From Sclerotinia nivalis (lineage: Eukaryota > Ascomycota > Leotiomycetes > Helotiales > Sclerotiniaceae), in assembly GCA_029531795.1 (NCBI GenBank), contig JAPEIS010000010.1:1860001-1924000 (forward strand): 64,000 nt of DNA, in the 5' to 3' direction. The position numbers and the translations under genes are program-made. This document shows positions 46,468 through 59,600 of the stretch, one piece after another (the first letter of the stretch is position 1; the number at the start of each line of letters is the position of its first letter). A model generated the notes under the pieces. That model was given only the letters and a program-made list of their open reading frames with translations. It searched no databases and was not told the DNA's origin.

Positions 46468-49400
46468 CTAAGGATTCTTTTTTTCTATATCTATAATTAT
46501 CATTTGATGAGATTCCGAATTATTGTAAATAGGATTTGAAGTATCCATATCCGATTTTAAATTGAAACAAAATACTAATAGAACTTCTCTTAATGTTTTC
46601 TGGAATTCCAATCTTTGAATTAGTTTTCCAAGAGTATATTTTCGAATAGATTGATTTGAATAAATCAAAAAGGGATTTCTATTCCTCAGATTTCGTCCTT
46701 TTGATATCCATTCCCAATAAAACAAAGCTGATTTCGTTTGATAATGATCTTTGTTTTGTAGTTTTTTTTGCCAAAGCATCGATCAATTCATTTCCTTTAA
46801 CGGAGGTATGCCCTGGAATCCAATTAAGGAAGATTTCAACTCCTTTTTTAAAAAAAGTTTCTGTAACTTTGATTGCTCTAATTTAGTATATCTAACTAGA
46901 AACATCAAAGGGTGTTTTCAATCAATGTAATCCGGCTTGATTATCTAAATAGATTTTGAATTTCTCGCCTAATTGAGCAATAAAACTAGCATATTCGATT
47001 GCTTTAATAACTCCAAAAAGTTTATTATTGTAAATAAACTGATTTATCCCAATATTAATAGTTTCCTGATATGAAACCTGATCATTTGATAGAATAATTG
47101 CAATCCCGATACCAATTCCGATTCCGTTCAAAGTAAATGAAGCATCAGTATATATTGTAATGGTATTCTTGTATCTGTATTTGAATGTAAGGTTATGAGC
47201 AATTGCAGCATCCTCTTTTGCTAGTTTGCTGATATTGATTTTGTATGGGGTATCTCTTTTCCAAGGAGGGAAATGAAAGTGATCGATCTTTTCTAGAGTT
47301 AAAGGATCGAAATCTTCTTTGATTGAGTTCATGATCTTTTCAAATTGAGTAAGTTTCAATAGTTTCCTTTGAAGAATTGCTATTGTATTTAAATCTTTTC
47401 TTTCGGTAGCTAGCTTATTTATAATTGTATTGATAGGATGGGAAGACGAGATTTTCAACAATCTGAAAGTATATTATTTGATTCCAGTGTTTAATCTGAT
47501 TTTCGGAGGGTATAAAGCAGTTTCCATTTTTATTGATTTTATTGGTAAAGTTTTGAAGATTCCTAGAATCTTATGTAGAGCAAGATTCTGAAATAATTGA
47601 AGAATCTTTTTGAATTGAATTTGATCTTTCTATCAAATGATTAATCTGTAATCAGTTATATTGATAATATATATTATATAGAGTTGCCTTAAAACTTTAA
47701 GACTAAATCCTTTTTCAGTATTGGTTAATCTAACTATTCGGTAGAAAAAAGCCTTAACTTGAATAGTTCGGATTGTGATATATTGTTTGAAATTGAGGTT
47801 AAAATCGAATTATATATCTAGTTATCTAACTAATAATAAGAATTGTATAATCTTAGAATTTGGAAACTTGATTGAAGTATCTTTTGTATATTTGGAGATA
47901 AAGAAGTGTATTAATTCCGTTTTTGCTAAATCGAATTGAATAACGTTTTTCTCATCAAAAGTATAAATCTGTTTCGCTGCTCTTTCGAAGGAGGTGATAT
48001 TCTTTTTTCAGTTTGAAAAATAAATAATCAAGGTTATATCATCAATATACAAAAGATATTCAACCGAATTCGATTGGAAGAGATCTCGAATATAAATTAG
48101 GAAAAGGATTGGTAAGATTGGGTTTCCTTGAAGGATTCCAATGTTGATCGATTTAAAAGCTTCGATTTGACCATCGAACGAAAATTTGAGTAATCTTTCT
48201 TCCAAAAATAACGAGATCCATATAATAAGGCTAATTATCACGGAGGCAGCAGACAGGATAACAGAAATCACTTTTATTGATAAGACGTAGCTCGAAGAGC
48301 TACGTTTCTATAGAAGGAACGGTTCCTTAAATACATTTATGTGTAGCGCTAGCCCCGACCGGGGCTAGTCTACACTTATCCGAGGTCCGACTCCTATGGG
48401 TCGGAACCCGAGCGGTCTCCGTATACCATATACGGGGACCCCGTGACACTAATTGGAAAATTGAGGTTTTTATAGATATCTAAGAGTCGATTCTTGGATA
48501 CATAATCGAAGGTCCTTTTGACATTTAGGAAAAGGGTTGAGGTTTTCTTCTTGATTCTTGTATTTCTTTCGATTTCAATAATAAATAAAATTGCTATATC
48601 GATAATTGACTTCTTTTGTCTTCCGCCTATTTGGGAATGATACAATAGATTCGTAGTTTCGGTTAGATAGCTAAGCCTTTGAATTAGGATTCTCTCACTT
48701 ATCTTGTCTAGACAATTGAAAAGGGCAATAATCTTATATGCTTTTGAAATAATATAATCTGGTTTCGAAGGTTTCTTGAGTATCGCTTCAGTGGCTTGTT
48801 TCTAATAAGAAGGATGATAATCAAGATCAATTAGATTGCTGAAAAGGGTAAAGAAAGCTTTTGGGATTGCTTTATAAACTCGAATAATGATCTTTTGGGT
48901 GATTCCATTTGGGCTTGAAATTTTTCCTTTGATTTTGGTTGAATAGGTATTAAGAAGTTCATTTTCTGTGAGTTTAAGCCAGTCCCATTTTTTCGATTGT
49001 TTGTATTCTTCTTATTTGGGTATTATAGTATTTGGAGGGGAAGAGAATAGAATAGATCTGAAGGTTGAGCATTTCCTTTCGAAGGAGCTTTCGAGTTGAG
49101 AGGAATTGGATCGGATATTCGGAATCCTTTCGGTTTGAAGATTTTTCGTATAGAACATTGCTTTGAAGATCGTTTGAGTATTCTCTTTTTCAAGGAATTC
49201 GTTTCAATGATTCTTTTTTGTTGTTTTAATAGTTTGAAAGTAATGATTTTTTGCTGATTGGTAGATTTTCTTGAATATATCGTCTTTAGGGTATCGTTTA
49301 GCATTTTCATATTTATTTGCGAGTTGTTTCCGAAGAGCTTTCAGCTTTGGAGATTATCAGGGCTTTGCTCTTTTGGTTGATTTGATTCTCGATATATTGA

Positions 49401-50330
49401 TTTCAGCCGAATTGGTGATTATTCGGATGAATTCTATTGTAGTTTTATTTAGTGTTTGCTTTTGTTGGTTTTTGTCGAGAAAAAAATCAAGAGAATTGGA
49501 TTCTGAAGTAGTGATATTGAGGTATTCGTTAGAATTCAGGATAGTTGAGGACGATAGCTTTGATTCAAAGGTATTTGTGAATTTGTCCCAATCCGTTTGT
49601 TTTGTATTGAATCTTGTTAATAGAGCGATATTTGTTGAACGGGTTCTAGTGCCTTTCACTTCAAATAGGATCCTTAAATGATCTGATCTAAAGTTAGGAA
49701 GGATTTGTCAATCAATAATATTAGAGGATATCGCTTCAGTAGCTAAAATAAAATCTAGAACATTTGGATTTGTTATATTCGTTCGATAAAAGGTATTAAT
49801 CCTTGCCTTATTAAGAAGGATAAAATTATGATCTTCAAACCACTCAATCAATTGATCAGCATTTGAGCTTTTGTTGGAAAAGGGATCCCACCAAGGGTAA
49901 TGAGAGTTGAAATCCTCTGTAAAAATAATATGATGAGAAAGAGAAGCATTGAATAAACATTGTTCGATTGTATAACCTTTCTCTTTAGCTTAATCAACTT
50001 CGTTGTAAACATTGAAGAATTGAATTGTATGATTTCCCTGAGTGATATCAATAATTTGAATATCTGGATCTTTGGGAGAGTTGGAGGTTAGGGCTATTAG
50101 TGGTTTGAATCCTTTCGAAATGTATGCCATTGTATGGGGACGAAGATTCGAAGGATAGTTTGGAAGGAGTTGGGAAAAGCTAGAATGAGCAATTGATCTA
50201 GTTGAGGAGTAATCTTTCTCAGGGTTTGAAAGGACCCAAGGTTCTTGAATGATTATAAGATCGATATCGAATTCTAAGGCAAGTTGAAGAGCACTTTCGA
50301 TGGCTTGAAGGCTTTTGTTTAGGTTGATTT
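46468..50330 (-). pseudogene. LINE ORF2: endonuclease-RT-RNase H, broken
   Basis: On the minus strand, APE-type endonuclease remnants lie near 50330-49850 (FLQRISTLITLGGIPFP). RT motifs lie at 48645-48470 (QIGGRQKKSIIDIA; TLFLNVKRTFDYVS, where the usual Asp is Asn) and at 48230-48010 (GILQGNPILPILFLIYI; YIDDITLII). An RNase H domain lies at 47180-46922 (YTDASFTLNGIGIGIG, KLFGVIKAIEYAS, YLDNQA) with its acidic residues still present. The solo LTR at 48236-48448 splits RT. RIP-type stops in most frames make it inactive. RNase H in ORF2 supports an I/Tad-type clade. Confidence 0.82.
48236..48448 (-). mobile_element. Young solo LTR (213 bp) inside the LINE
   Basis: Element ends tatcac...gtgaca on the + strand, flanked by perfect 5-bp duplications ctaat (48231-48235 and 48449-48453). 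It is more than 98% identical to 59532-59742: one substitution and a 2-bp indel. On the minus strand its R/U5 half matches the compound gypsy LTRs, while its U3 half is unrelated and GC-rich. It contains a self-complementary ctagccccgaccggggctag. No internal region is present. Confidence 0.93.
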
Positions 50331-50357
50331 GAAGAATGCGAATATTGTTGTATAATA

Positions 50358-51806
50358 TTAATTGGATTTCCGAACGGTTGTTTGGTATATTTCGTATGCT
50401 TTAGAGTTAGTTTTATGCTTTCCTTTGCAATTAGCACATTTGATCACTAAATGCTGATAAGGTTTGCTTTTAGCTTGACAAATTAAACAAAAATGACCAG
50501 TTGTAGTATGATTATTGCTACAAAGTCTATAAGCTGGAGGTTTTTTGCAATATGATTTGTTATAGCCGAATCCTTGACATTTATTGTATTGAAAGGAAGG
50601 GGCGGAAGGATAGAATCCCTCAATTCCGACGTCAATACTAATGATACACAACCCCTTTCGAATGGTTAATTCCGCCTCCTTTTGTGTAGCAAATGCAATC
50701 ACAATCGCCCCCTCTCGTTGACCAGCCCCTCTAAAAGTATTAGTAAGCCAATAAGGGGTACTTATTATAATAAGCCCTGAATTGAAGGTTTTAATTTCGT
50801 TTTTAATCAAGTTTATTCTTTTTGGATTAAAGAATTCCTTGATTGGGATTTTGTGTATAATCATTTTGTACTATGGTTTGTTGATTTGAAGTCTTTCTGA
50901 TTTGAGGATATAATTCCAGACTTCTTTTTTTTTTATAAGGAATTATGTATTGAAGGGGTTATTAGTGGTTAGGATGATATTGTTGTTTTTAGTTGTAGTA
51001 ATGGCTGAGATAATTGATCTATTGATGCTAGCCTTTTTGAAGGCTTCGTTGATTTTGTTTTTTGTATGTAATGGTATAAAAGAATTGGATTGATGAAGAA
51101 GTGGATTGATAAGGATTAATCGTTTGCTAGGAATATCATTCTTTTGCTCTACAGGCTTTTGTTTTGAAGAGTTCCCTTTGGAAATTACTTTCTATTCCCC
51201 TATTGATTTGGTAATAGTAGTATAGTTTGCTTTATTAATTGGTGAAGCGTTTGTTGAAGGAGTAATTGATTGATTGGGAAGGTTAGAAAGATGATTGGTT
51301 TGATTTTCAATCCTTTTGGTAGCCTTTTTGAAATAAAAGATTTGTAATATGATGATATTCGAAGCTTTTGTTAATTTTCCTTTTTCGAGATATTCACAGA
51401 ATATTTCGATTAGATTTAGAATCTTCGATTGTTCTTTGATTTTTTTTTCTAAAGAAGCAGTTAAAATAAGGAAGTCTCTAGCTTTTTGAATAGCTTTTTT
51501 TGGTCTTGTAGGATTAGATTCTGATTAACTAAATTGCTGTTTTCGTTTGTTATTGATTTGGAGTAATAAAAGATTAGTAGATGATTTGAAAGGATCATTA
51601 GAGTTAAGAATGTTATATTGAGCTTGGAAATTGAAGGATTGGAAGGGGGTTGAACTAGAAAGGATAAATAAAGGATTATTGAGGCTCTCCTTATAAAGGA
51701 ATAGTACAACCTCCTCTTGAGTTGGAATGCCTAAGATGACTCTTGGAAAGCTGGATAGAATAGTATCGACCATAATGGTCTCTTCGTCCATAATAGGAGA
51801 GTTTTT
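50358..51806 (-). pseudogene. LINE ORF1 (gag-like, zinc knuckles), broken
   Basis: The minus-strand frame begins around MDEETIMVDTILSS (51791), and its N-terminal part has several frame breaks. The C-terminal part (50864-50358) is open. It contains an RRM-like or HATQKEAE segment followed by cysteine/histidine knuckles CQGFGYNKSYC, CSNNHTTTGHFC and CANCKGKH, the classic ORF1 signature of Tad/I-type LINEs. Family role: RNA binding in the retrotransposition particle. Confidence 0.75.
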
Positions 51807-51991
51807 ACACGAATTTTCGTATAAGTTTCGTGTTTTGAGCGGCGACGATAGTATTATAACAACTATTGGGCTGATTCATTTGGGAACAATTGGAATGGAT
51901 TTTGGGAGTATTTCTTTATTAATTAAAGGGAAGAACTGGTCGTATTTCGAAGAAATTTTGTTCTTCGAAATTTGTTGTGTGTGCGATGACG

Positions 51992-54900
51992 TTCTTTGTA
52001 TAGAATCATATATCCAAACTTGGTTAATTGATCCACAATTACCAGGATAGAGTTATATATTACTCCTGTAATTGGATTCTTTGAGGGTGGTAGTTTAATT
52101 ACAAAGTCCTATACGATGGACTTCCATAGCTGAGTAGGTGTATCCGGAGTTTTGAGCTAACTATACGGAGCATGCGGTGAGGTTTTGTTCTGTATACAGG
52201 TATCGCAGTTTCCGATAACTTCCTCAACTATCTTCCTTATTCGTGGGAAGTAACTATTCGCTTTGATTCGTGCGAATGTCTTCGTAATTCCTTGGTGTCC
52301 GTGAGCTGGTAGCTTATGTTGTTCTTGAGTAAATTGTTTTACTAAGGTCGAAGGGATATATATCTTCCCGTGGAAGTATATAATTTTATTCTTAATTGTG
52401 AATCCTTCGCCTAGCTTCTCTAGTACTCGTTTTGCGGTGGAATCGTTCCCATAGTGCTACTACACTTGCTTCTCTAAATAGTTGTTACGAATCGATGTTA
52501 TCGTAGCTATTTGGGCTGAGTTGAATACCAGCGAATCTCTTTCCTAGCGGAATATTATATATGATTCTGTTTTGTTTTCTTCTTGGTATTCCTCTTTTCT
52601 GCTAAGTATATCGGCTCTAGTATTCTCATTTCCTTTGATATAAAGGATTTTGAAGTTATATATGGTTAGTATCTCGGCCCATTGTACCTGTCGTCGGTTC
52701 AGAACCTTAGTTGTTATGAAGTAGATCAGGTTCTTATGATCCGAGTAGACAGTAACCGTTTGCTTGGATCCTATCAGGTAAACTTTCTATTCCTTGAATA
52801 TACTGACAATGGCCAATAGCTCCTTGTCATAGATCTCGTAATTCAGCTCGGCTGGCTATAATTTCTTCGAGTAATATACTACCGGTTGTAGCTTCCTGTC
52901 TTTGCCCGGTTGGTTAAGGACTATACCTAATATATAATCCGATATATCTATTTCGACGGTGATTGGTTTTTCAGGATCGAAGGTAATAAGAACTAATACC
53001 CGTATAAAGGCTTGTTTGAGTGAATCAAATACCTTTTACGTCACACTATTCCATTTGTATATTATATCCTTTTTAGTCAACTCTATAAGAGGTACTGCGA
53101 TTTTCGAATAATCCTTGATAAATCGCTTGTAGAAGTTCACAAATTCTAGAAAGGACTATATTCCTTTGATGGTAGTAGGTTCCTTCTACTCTAGAACTTC
53201 TTTAACTTTTCGGGTACTCATTTTGAGTCCTTCAGTACCGACTATGTAACCTAGGAACTCGGTTTCCTGAACATGGAATTCGCACTTCGACAGTTTGAGG
53301 AGGATACCTGCATCCATTAAAAACTGTAGAATCTCTCGCACTATCTTGATATATTCTTCAAGGGTTTCGGTGAAGATTAAGATATCATCAAGGTAAACTA
53401 CACAATACTTATCAAGATACTTCCTTAACAAGTTATATACTAACCGCATATATGTGGCTGGTGCATTGGTTAACCTAAAGGGCATAACCAGGTATTCGTA
53501 ATATCCATATCGAGAGCAAAATACCGTTTTCCATTTATCTTCTTCCTTAATTCGGATTAGGTTGAATCCTGCACATTGGTCCAACTTCGTAAAGTACTTG
53601 GCTTTTCCGATTCGATCGCGTAGCTCGCTGGCTAGTGGTAATACATAAGCATCCTTGATCGTGATCTTATTGAGTCCTCTGTAGTCAATAACCGGTCATT
53701 CTTTCGTATCTCCCGGCTTAGGTACGAAGAAGATAAGTACACCCGCTGGCGACATAGATTCCCGTATAAATCCTTTCTTTAGCATCTCATCAAGGTACTC
53801 CTTTAGTACCTGAAGTCTTACTTCCGATAACGGTATAATTGGTAAAAGTAGTGGTTCCTTTCCATCCTCCAATTTGATCTCATGATCCCAAGGCTGGTGT
53901 TTCGGCAACACCTCCTTACCATACTTCTCCTTGAAGATCTCGGCGTATTTCGTGTACTCCACTAGTATATGCTTCAGTGAGGGATCCTGGGCAAAGGTAT
54001 CCGACCTCGGTGAGCATATCGCCTTCAGCTCCTGACCGGGTGTTAGTCTCGCAAGACCCCGCGTAGCAACCTTGCTACACTTGCACTTATCGCACTTGAT
54101 AGTCCTTGTGACCCAGTCGATATACGGATTATGGTTCATTAACCATAGCATTCCCAAAATCATTTGATGTCCCCCTAGTGGAACTAAATCCATTTTTATC
54201 CGCTCAGAATACTGACCTAGCTGCATCTCAAATTCTTGCGTTTTGTACTGAACCAATCCGTCTCCTTTGGCTAATTGCCCGTCGGCAAGGTGAAACCTGT
54301 ATGGAACTGGTTTCTTGAGGGTTCGCAATTTCGCTGATACCGCAGCTTCTGGTACCATAAAATTTTCCGTCGCTCCCGAGTCTATCATTGCTCGGAGCAG
54401 TTGCCCGTTTATACATACATCGCAAAGGATCTATCCTGACCCTAAGGTGGCTTTCAGCCCCCTGGCTAGCCCCCTTGATGGCTCCCTTGCGAGTTATTCT
54501 TGATCACAACATTGGTATTTCTTGCCCCTGGGCTTCTTTGGATACCAATCTGCTCCGTCTTTGTCTGACTTATATACTGAACAACCCTCGTCGTAGCAGG
54601 CCGTCCAAGATAACATTGCGTGTTCTTGCTCTGGGGTCCACTGGCTGCTGGTTGTGTATAGTTGGTGTTCAGGTAGTAGTATATCCTGATCCGAGAGATT
54701 CTCGAAGTACATATCTTGGGTAAGGACATTTTCCCAAGTCCTAGCACTTCCTTCTTCGTTCTTAACATAGAACACTTATCCCTCGGCCACGAACTGGCAG
54801 ACGTTATATTCCACGTGGAAGTTTTCTTCATTTCCGATTTCTCTCCAGAGTTGTGTCCTACGTAGGTAGCAGAACATTTCCCAGAATTGCCCTGTTTGGG

Positions 54901-55870
54901 GTTTCCTATCGCTTCCCCAACCTAGCGGTAGTAGCTGCCAATGGGTCTTGCCGGTTGCTCGTTGTTTCCAACCGAAGCGTTTCTTGTCGCTATATACCAA
55001 CTTGTAGGTCTCACCTACTCTTGGCTCTGATATTCCCGTGTAGTCGTAATGTATAACTGTACGGTTCGGGTGAGTCCAAATTCTGACTCCCCAGGTACTG
55101 TGTTCCTTTACAGTCCATTCTTCGCCTACCTGTAGCACTTCGAATACTTGCTCTATCGTTTTTGGCCGTTCCGGGAAGTGGCTATTTTCGAATTTCTGAT
55201 CTCTATGCTTCTCATAAGCATTATTATAGCACATAAACCATCGGACATACTCGCAGTCTGGTTCTTCCTCGATAATAGTTTCTTCTTCCCAACGGGGAAG
55301 ATCTTCGTAAGCAGTGAGACCTCTGCTCATCATACTTAGTTGGTGTCCAGGCGTTCCCTGGTAACCACCACGACCTACCATAGTCTTAAGCTATTTCCTT
55401 TCCTTCCAGGTATTTTTCCTGGGCTTCGCCCCTTAAGACTTCTTTCGACAGTCTCTTGCTTAGTATCCTGGAAATCCGCATTCGAAGCAGAGCTTCTGGT
55501 CTCGTTGGCGAACTTTTTCTTCTTTGGAAAGGTTGTTCTTAGAGCTTATAGCGTCTAACTCCATAGGGTCACCATAGGTCTCTTCCCTAGTATACTACTT
55601 CTTGGTATTTCGGGGTCGCTTCTCGTTCTGCTGGTAACACTGACTCTTGGCAGTAAAGCGTATTTCTCGTTGGAACTTGTAATCCCTATTATCGATACGA
55701 ATAGTTTCTTCGATCAAGTCGTTCATATTGTTGATAGGGTCTCTTCGGGATAGTTCGAGTTTGATATTATTCTTTAAGTCTAATATATAATAGCTAAGTA
55801 ATACTACGTTTCCCCAATTGGTCTGGTTTCTATATTTGCGGAATTCTATAGTATAGTTGATCGTGGATCC
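51992..55870 (-). pseudogene. Gypsy B gag-protease-RT-RNase H-integrase N-part
   Basis: Minus strand from about 55860: gag core (YRNQTNWGNVVLLSYYIL), then the knuckle CFECGFPGY with a stop where His-region residues are expected. A 201-codon open segment follows (55381-54776). Next comes a Cys/His linker LSWTACYDEGC...CC (about 54620-54500) of a kind common in fungal gypsy polyproteins. The protease is MIDSGATENF (54388). RT has an intact YLDDILIF (about 53390) and GYIVGTEGLKMS. RNase H is at about 53000-52700. The HHCC integrase zinc finger (HKLPAHGHQG, CDTC; about 52320-52200) precedes the core. Stops replacing Trp/Gln occur at several points, so it is inactive, but it is the best-preserved gypsy here. 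Confidence 0.87.
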
Positions 55871-55875
55871 TATCT

Positions 55876-56658
55876 ATTATAAACTAAAAAGTTGTCTTTC
55901 TGTGGTTCTTATGATATCGATATCTCCGAATATATATCTTATTTTGCAACGGAATCCTTCGAAGCTTCCGAATATAATCATAATGGTTATTATCATTATA
56001 TTAGAGTTTTGACTATTCTCAAAATAATCAGAAAGGAATAATTCCATCTATTTCAATATGTCGGAACATGGTCACGTGTTGTTACCCCACCTTGATATAT
56101 AACCTCTCTGTATGGAGAGAACCTTAGAAGTAGTACAATTCATATTATAATACAATATTATTTATACTATATAGAATACTGTTGTTATTTTTTGTCCTTT
56201 CAATACTGATCAGTGGTTGACCGGATTATTTGTCAATCATAGAGTAGCAAGGAACGAATAGAAGAGGTGTATGAAGAAAGACGAAAGGAGATTTCAGATC
56301 TTATTTGTATTGAGATTTCGTATAGTTGATTTTCTAATCCGTGGTCAAATTGTATTATCTGTTTTTTTATATGCTAATGATTGTTAATTGAATACAATTT
56401 GTAATCAAAAGGTACGAAAGTCTTCGAAGATATTACAGTTGATTATAATCTATAACGATTTTCAAAGGAACAGTGTATTTGTGTCCATTATGCATTTCGT
56501 ATATTTAGCAATACTCTGTATGATTTTATTTATCTAATTTTATTTCTATTTTCATTTAATTTATTCTTTTATTTGAAGATTCATCGAAAAATTATTGTGA
56601 TTTATCATTTATATTGAAAATTTATTAATTCTTTTATTGAAAATTCCATTTTTTCAAT
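55876..56658. other. AT-rich interval between gypsy B and the copia remnant
   Basis: No coding similarity seen. It should contain the 5' LTR/leader of the copia element. A region around 56060-56135 with an inverted ctctctgtatggagagaa may belong to an LTR, but no second copy is available for comparison. Confidence 0.4.
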
Positions 56659-59600
56659 ATGTTTTCAATCCCTGATAATATTATGTACGAGATCGAGGGA
56701 TGGGGATTAGATCTTTATTTAAATGATATTATACAACTTCGAGAAGGAAGAATTAATGTATATATTATAATATGGATAGTCGGTTGTCAAGATAGACGTT
56801 ATGTACGAAAATATTTATAGCGTGAATTCGCTGAATTCTTCGAAGATTGGATAGAAGATATATTCAAGTTAGGAAATCGTGTTTGTTTGAAATTTCTTTG
56901 TATATATTTGGTATGATATTATATGTATGTGAAATCGGCGATAGGAATTGGATATACTAAACGATTCGCAGAAGCTCTACAGGAATTCAAAGAATTATCG
57001 GACGATATCCTCGAAGAATATGTTCAAATTGTAACGGATTTTCTTATCGAATTTAATATGTTAACTGGAACTACAATATATTGTACGAATACAATCAAAC
57101 CAGAAGTTGTATTATTATCGATCGAAATATAATACAGAATTGTACCTTTAAATGTACGATCTTCAATTAGAGTTTCAGAAGAACCACAATCATTTCCTCG
57201 ATTCAATGTTTCATATCCACCAAACACTGAACTATCTGCAACGAATCTACAAGAACAATTGCTTCGTATGAATACATCGAAACTTCTTGTAGATCTAATG
57301 AAGATTTACGGATCCAGCAATTAGAAATATAGTAATGAAGAGTACGATTTTTTAAATTTCAAATTACAAATGTTTTATGATTATTGTAAGAAGGTTGGTA
57401 TTGTACAAGAAAATTATCATCTTGTGTTTTCAATAATGTTGCGAGACAAGGTTCTCGATTTCTATTATGATAAAATCTCTGGACGATATCAAGATTTCGA
57501 TTTAATGATCAAAACTATACAAATACATTTCGAAACCAAAGAAAGAAGACAGAAATACCTTACAGAATAGCGTATGACAACTTTATCAACAATTGTACAA
57601 AGAAATCCAAAGAAAACCTTGTTAAAGAATCTCGAAACACTTTTTACAATTCTTTATATATTACAAAATGGTTTTATTGACGATTACCAAACCGAGTTGA
57701 GTTTAAAAAACCAAATATTGAACGTTTGCTGTGATGTACGAGAATGTACAAGTACATTATTGAAACCAGCAATATTATACGAAGGATTATGTACAGAGCT
57801 TAGAAGTTCAATTGGATTTGCTATATGTACAAAGGAATTATCTTCGACTGTATATTTTCAGAACGAAGATGATAACGATGAAGATGATGAATTGTATCAA
57901 TTCTGGACGGATTGTATATATACCCGAGGAAAAAGGAACTATCCTTTTCGGGACTGTCCATTGTATAGATTTCGAAATAGAGGTTTTACATATGGAAGAA
58001 ATTCGTATCGATGATTTTTTGAAGAATGTACGAAACGGAAGAAGGAAGATTGTTTTATTTGCGGAAAGATAGATCATTGGGTGAAAGATCATCCAGTAGA
58101 CGAAAGACGGAAGGCATACAATCACTTTCTTATTGAAAATGAAATTTCTCAAGAACAATTTGATCAACTTCAGATTGATTCTGAGAAGGATGATTCAATC
58201 AATAAATCAAAGGATAAAAAAGTAAAATTCGTTTTAATATACGATATAGATGATGATCATGATAACGAAAAATCAGGAAAATCATTCTTTGTAGAAACAG
58301 AAAAGATCAATGAATATGAGATTATTGAAATATTAAGCAATCAAGCATTTGTACATGTTTTTACAGGAAAAGACGAATTAGTTGATTCGTACGAGGAGTT
58401 TAATGAAGTTTTTACTTTAGACGGAAGGTATACAACTGATGTGTTTCAAGGAATAATGTCTGATACTGGAGTTGCAGGAGTTTCTATTGTAGAGTACAAT
58501 TAAGTGGAAGTTCTCCTTTGTATGAATATCATTTTTAGAATCGATCGTTCGAAGAAAAACAGATACAAGATTTGTTTCGGAAAAGGATCAACAAATATAG
58601 AAGGTATAATTGAAGTAGCAATTCCGATTGATTTGTTAACATTCTTTATTGTATCAATCAATACTCCATTTTTGTTTTGTATTCAAGATATGAATTATAT
58701 GAAAGTCTTTTTGGATAATACCAGGAATGTTCTTGTATAAGGAAAGAAATTGATTCCTATTGTACAAAAATGGGGTCATCCTTGGATATTGTTGAATTAG
58801 AAGGAGAAATCGATTCTATATAATCATTTGATGGAAGTTGAATTACAGCAATTCCATCGACGATTTGGTCATCCTTCTGTACGACGACTCGAAAACATTC
58901 TTACTAGAGCCGGATACAATATTGATATTCGTATAATCGAACGATTAAGCAAATTCTGCAAATATTATCAATTACATTTAAAATCATCTGGATGGTTTCG
59001 ATTTATAATTAAAGATGATATCGATTTCAATTATTCAGTGATTTTGGATATCTTTTATATCGATGGAAAACCTGTCTTGTATTTAATCGATAAAGCTACT
59101 TCATATAATACAACGATATTTTTGAAAGATATATCTGCGAAAACTGTTTGGAATTCAATACGAAAATACTGGATTGATATCTATTTAGATTCTTTTGATT
59201 CTTTCACTCATAATACAGATGCGAATTTTTCGTTTAAGGAATTCAAACAAAACGCTCGTATGATATCAGTAGAGGTACATGAAATCCCAATGAAAGCCCA
59301 CAATAGTATTGGAAAAATCGAACAGTATCATACACCTTTACATCGATTGTACAAGATCATTCAGGAAGAATTGAAAGATGAAAAGTTGGACAAAGAATTC
59401 ATTTTTCAAATGGTTATAAAAACCGTCAATGATACAGCAAGTCCGAAAGAGTTAGTACCAACATTTTTGGTTTTTAAAGTATATTCAAGAATGACCCTGT
59501 ACAATATCCCCACACCGATAATGATGAAAAGTATCACGGAGGCAGCAGACAGGATAACAGAAATCACTTTTATTGATAAGACGTAGCTCGAAGAGCTACG

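Larger units (their letters stand above)
45887..51991 (-). mobile_element. LINE (Tad/I-like, with RNase H), RIP-inactivated, 6.1 kb
   Basis: Flanked by a perfect 10-bp target duplication ttctttgtat (45877-45886 and 51992-52001) inside gypsy B integrase. The 3' end (minus strand) is a TCAA-type simple repeat tail (45887-45910 region), as expected for target-primed insertion. Minus-strand ORF1 carries zinc knuckles. ORF2 has an endonuclease-like region, RT and an RNase H domain. A solo LTR interrupts the RT. Stops occur throughout. Confidence 0.88.
44501..55875 (-). mobile_element. Ty3/gypsy element B (chromovirus), 5'-truncated, split by a LINE
   Basis: Minus-strand order: gag tail, zinc knuckle, linker, protease, RT, RNase H, integrase, chromodomain. 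The first part runs from about 55875 down to 51992 and the rest from 45886 to 44875. The break is in the integrase core (ILVIVDQLTKFGYMILYKE then SSTAEDLAYIFLRT) and is exactly bridged once the LINE and one copy of its 10-bp duplication are removed. Gag is cut at about 55875, where unrelated sequence begins. Damage is moderate: key residues (DSGAT, YLDD) survive, but several TGG/CAG codons are stops. A converging accessory gene sits at the 3' end. Confidence 0.85.
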
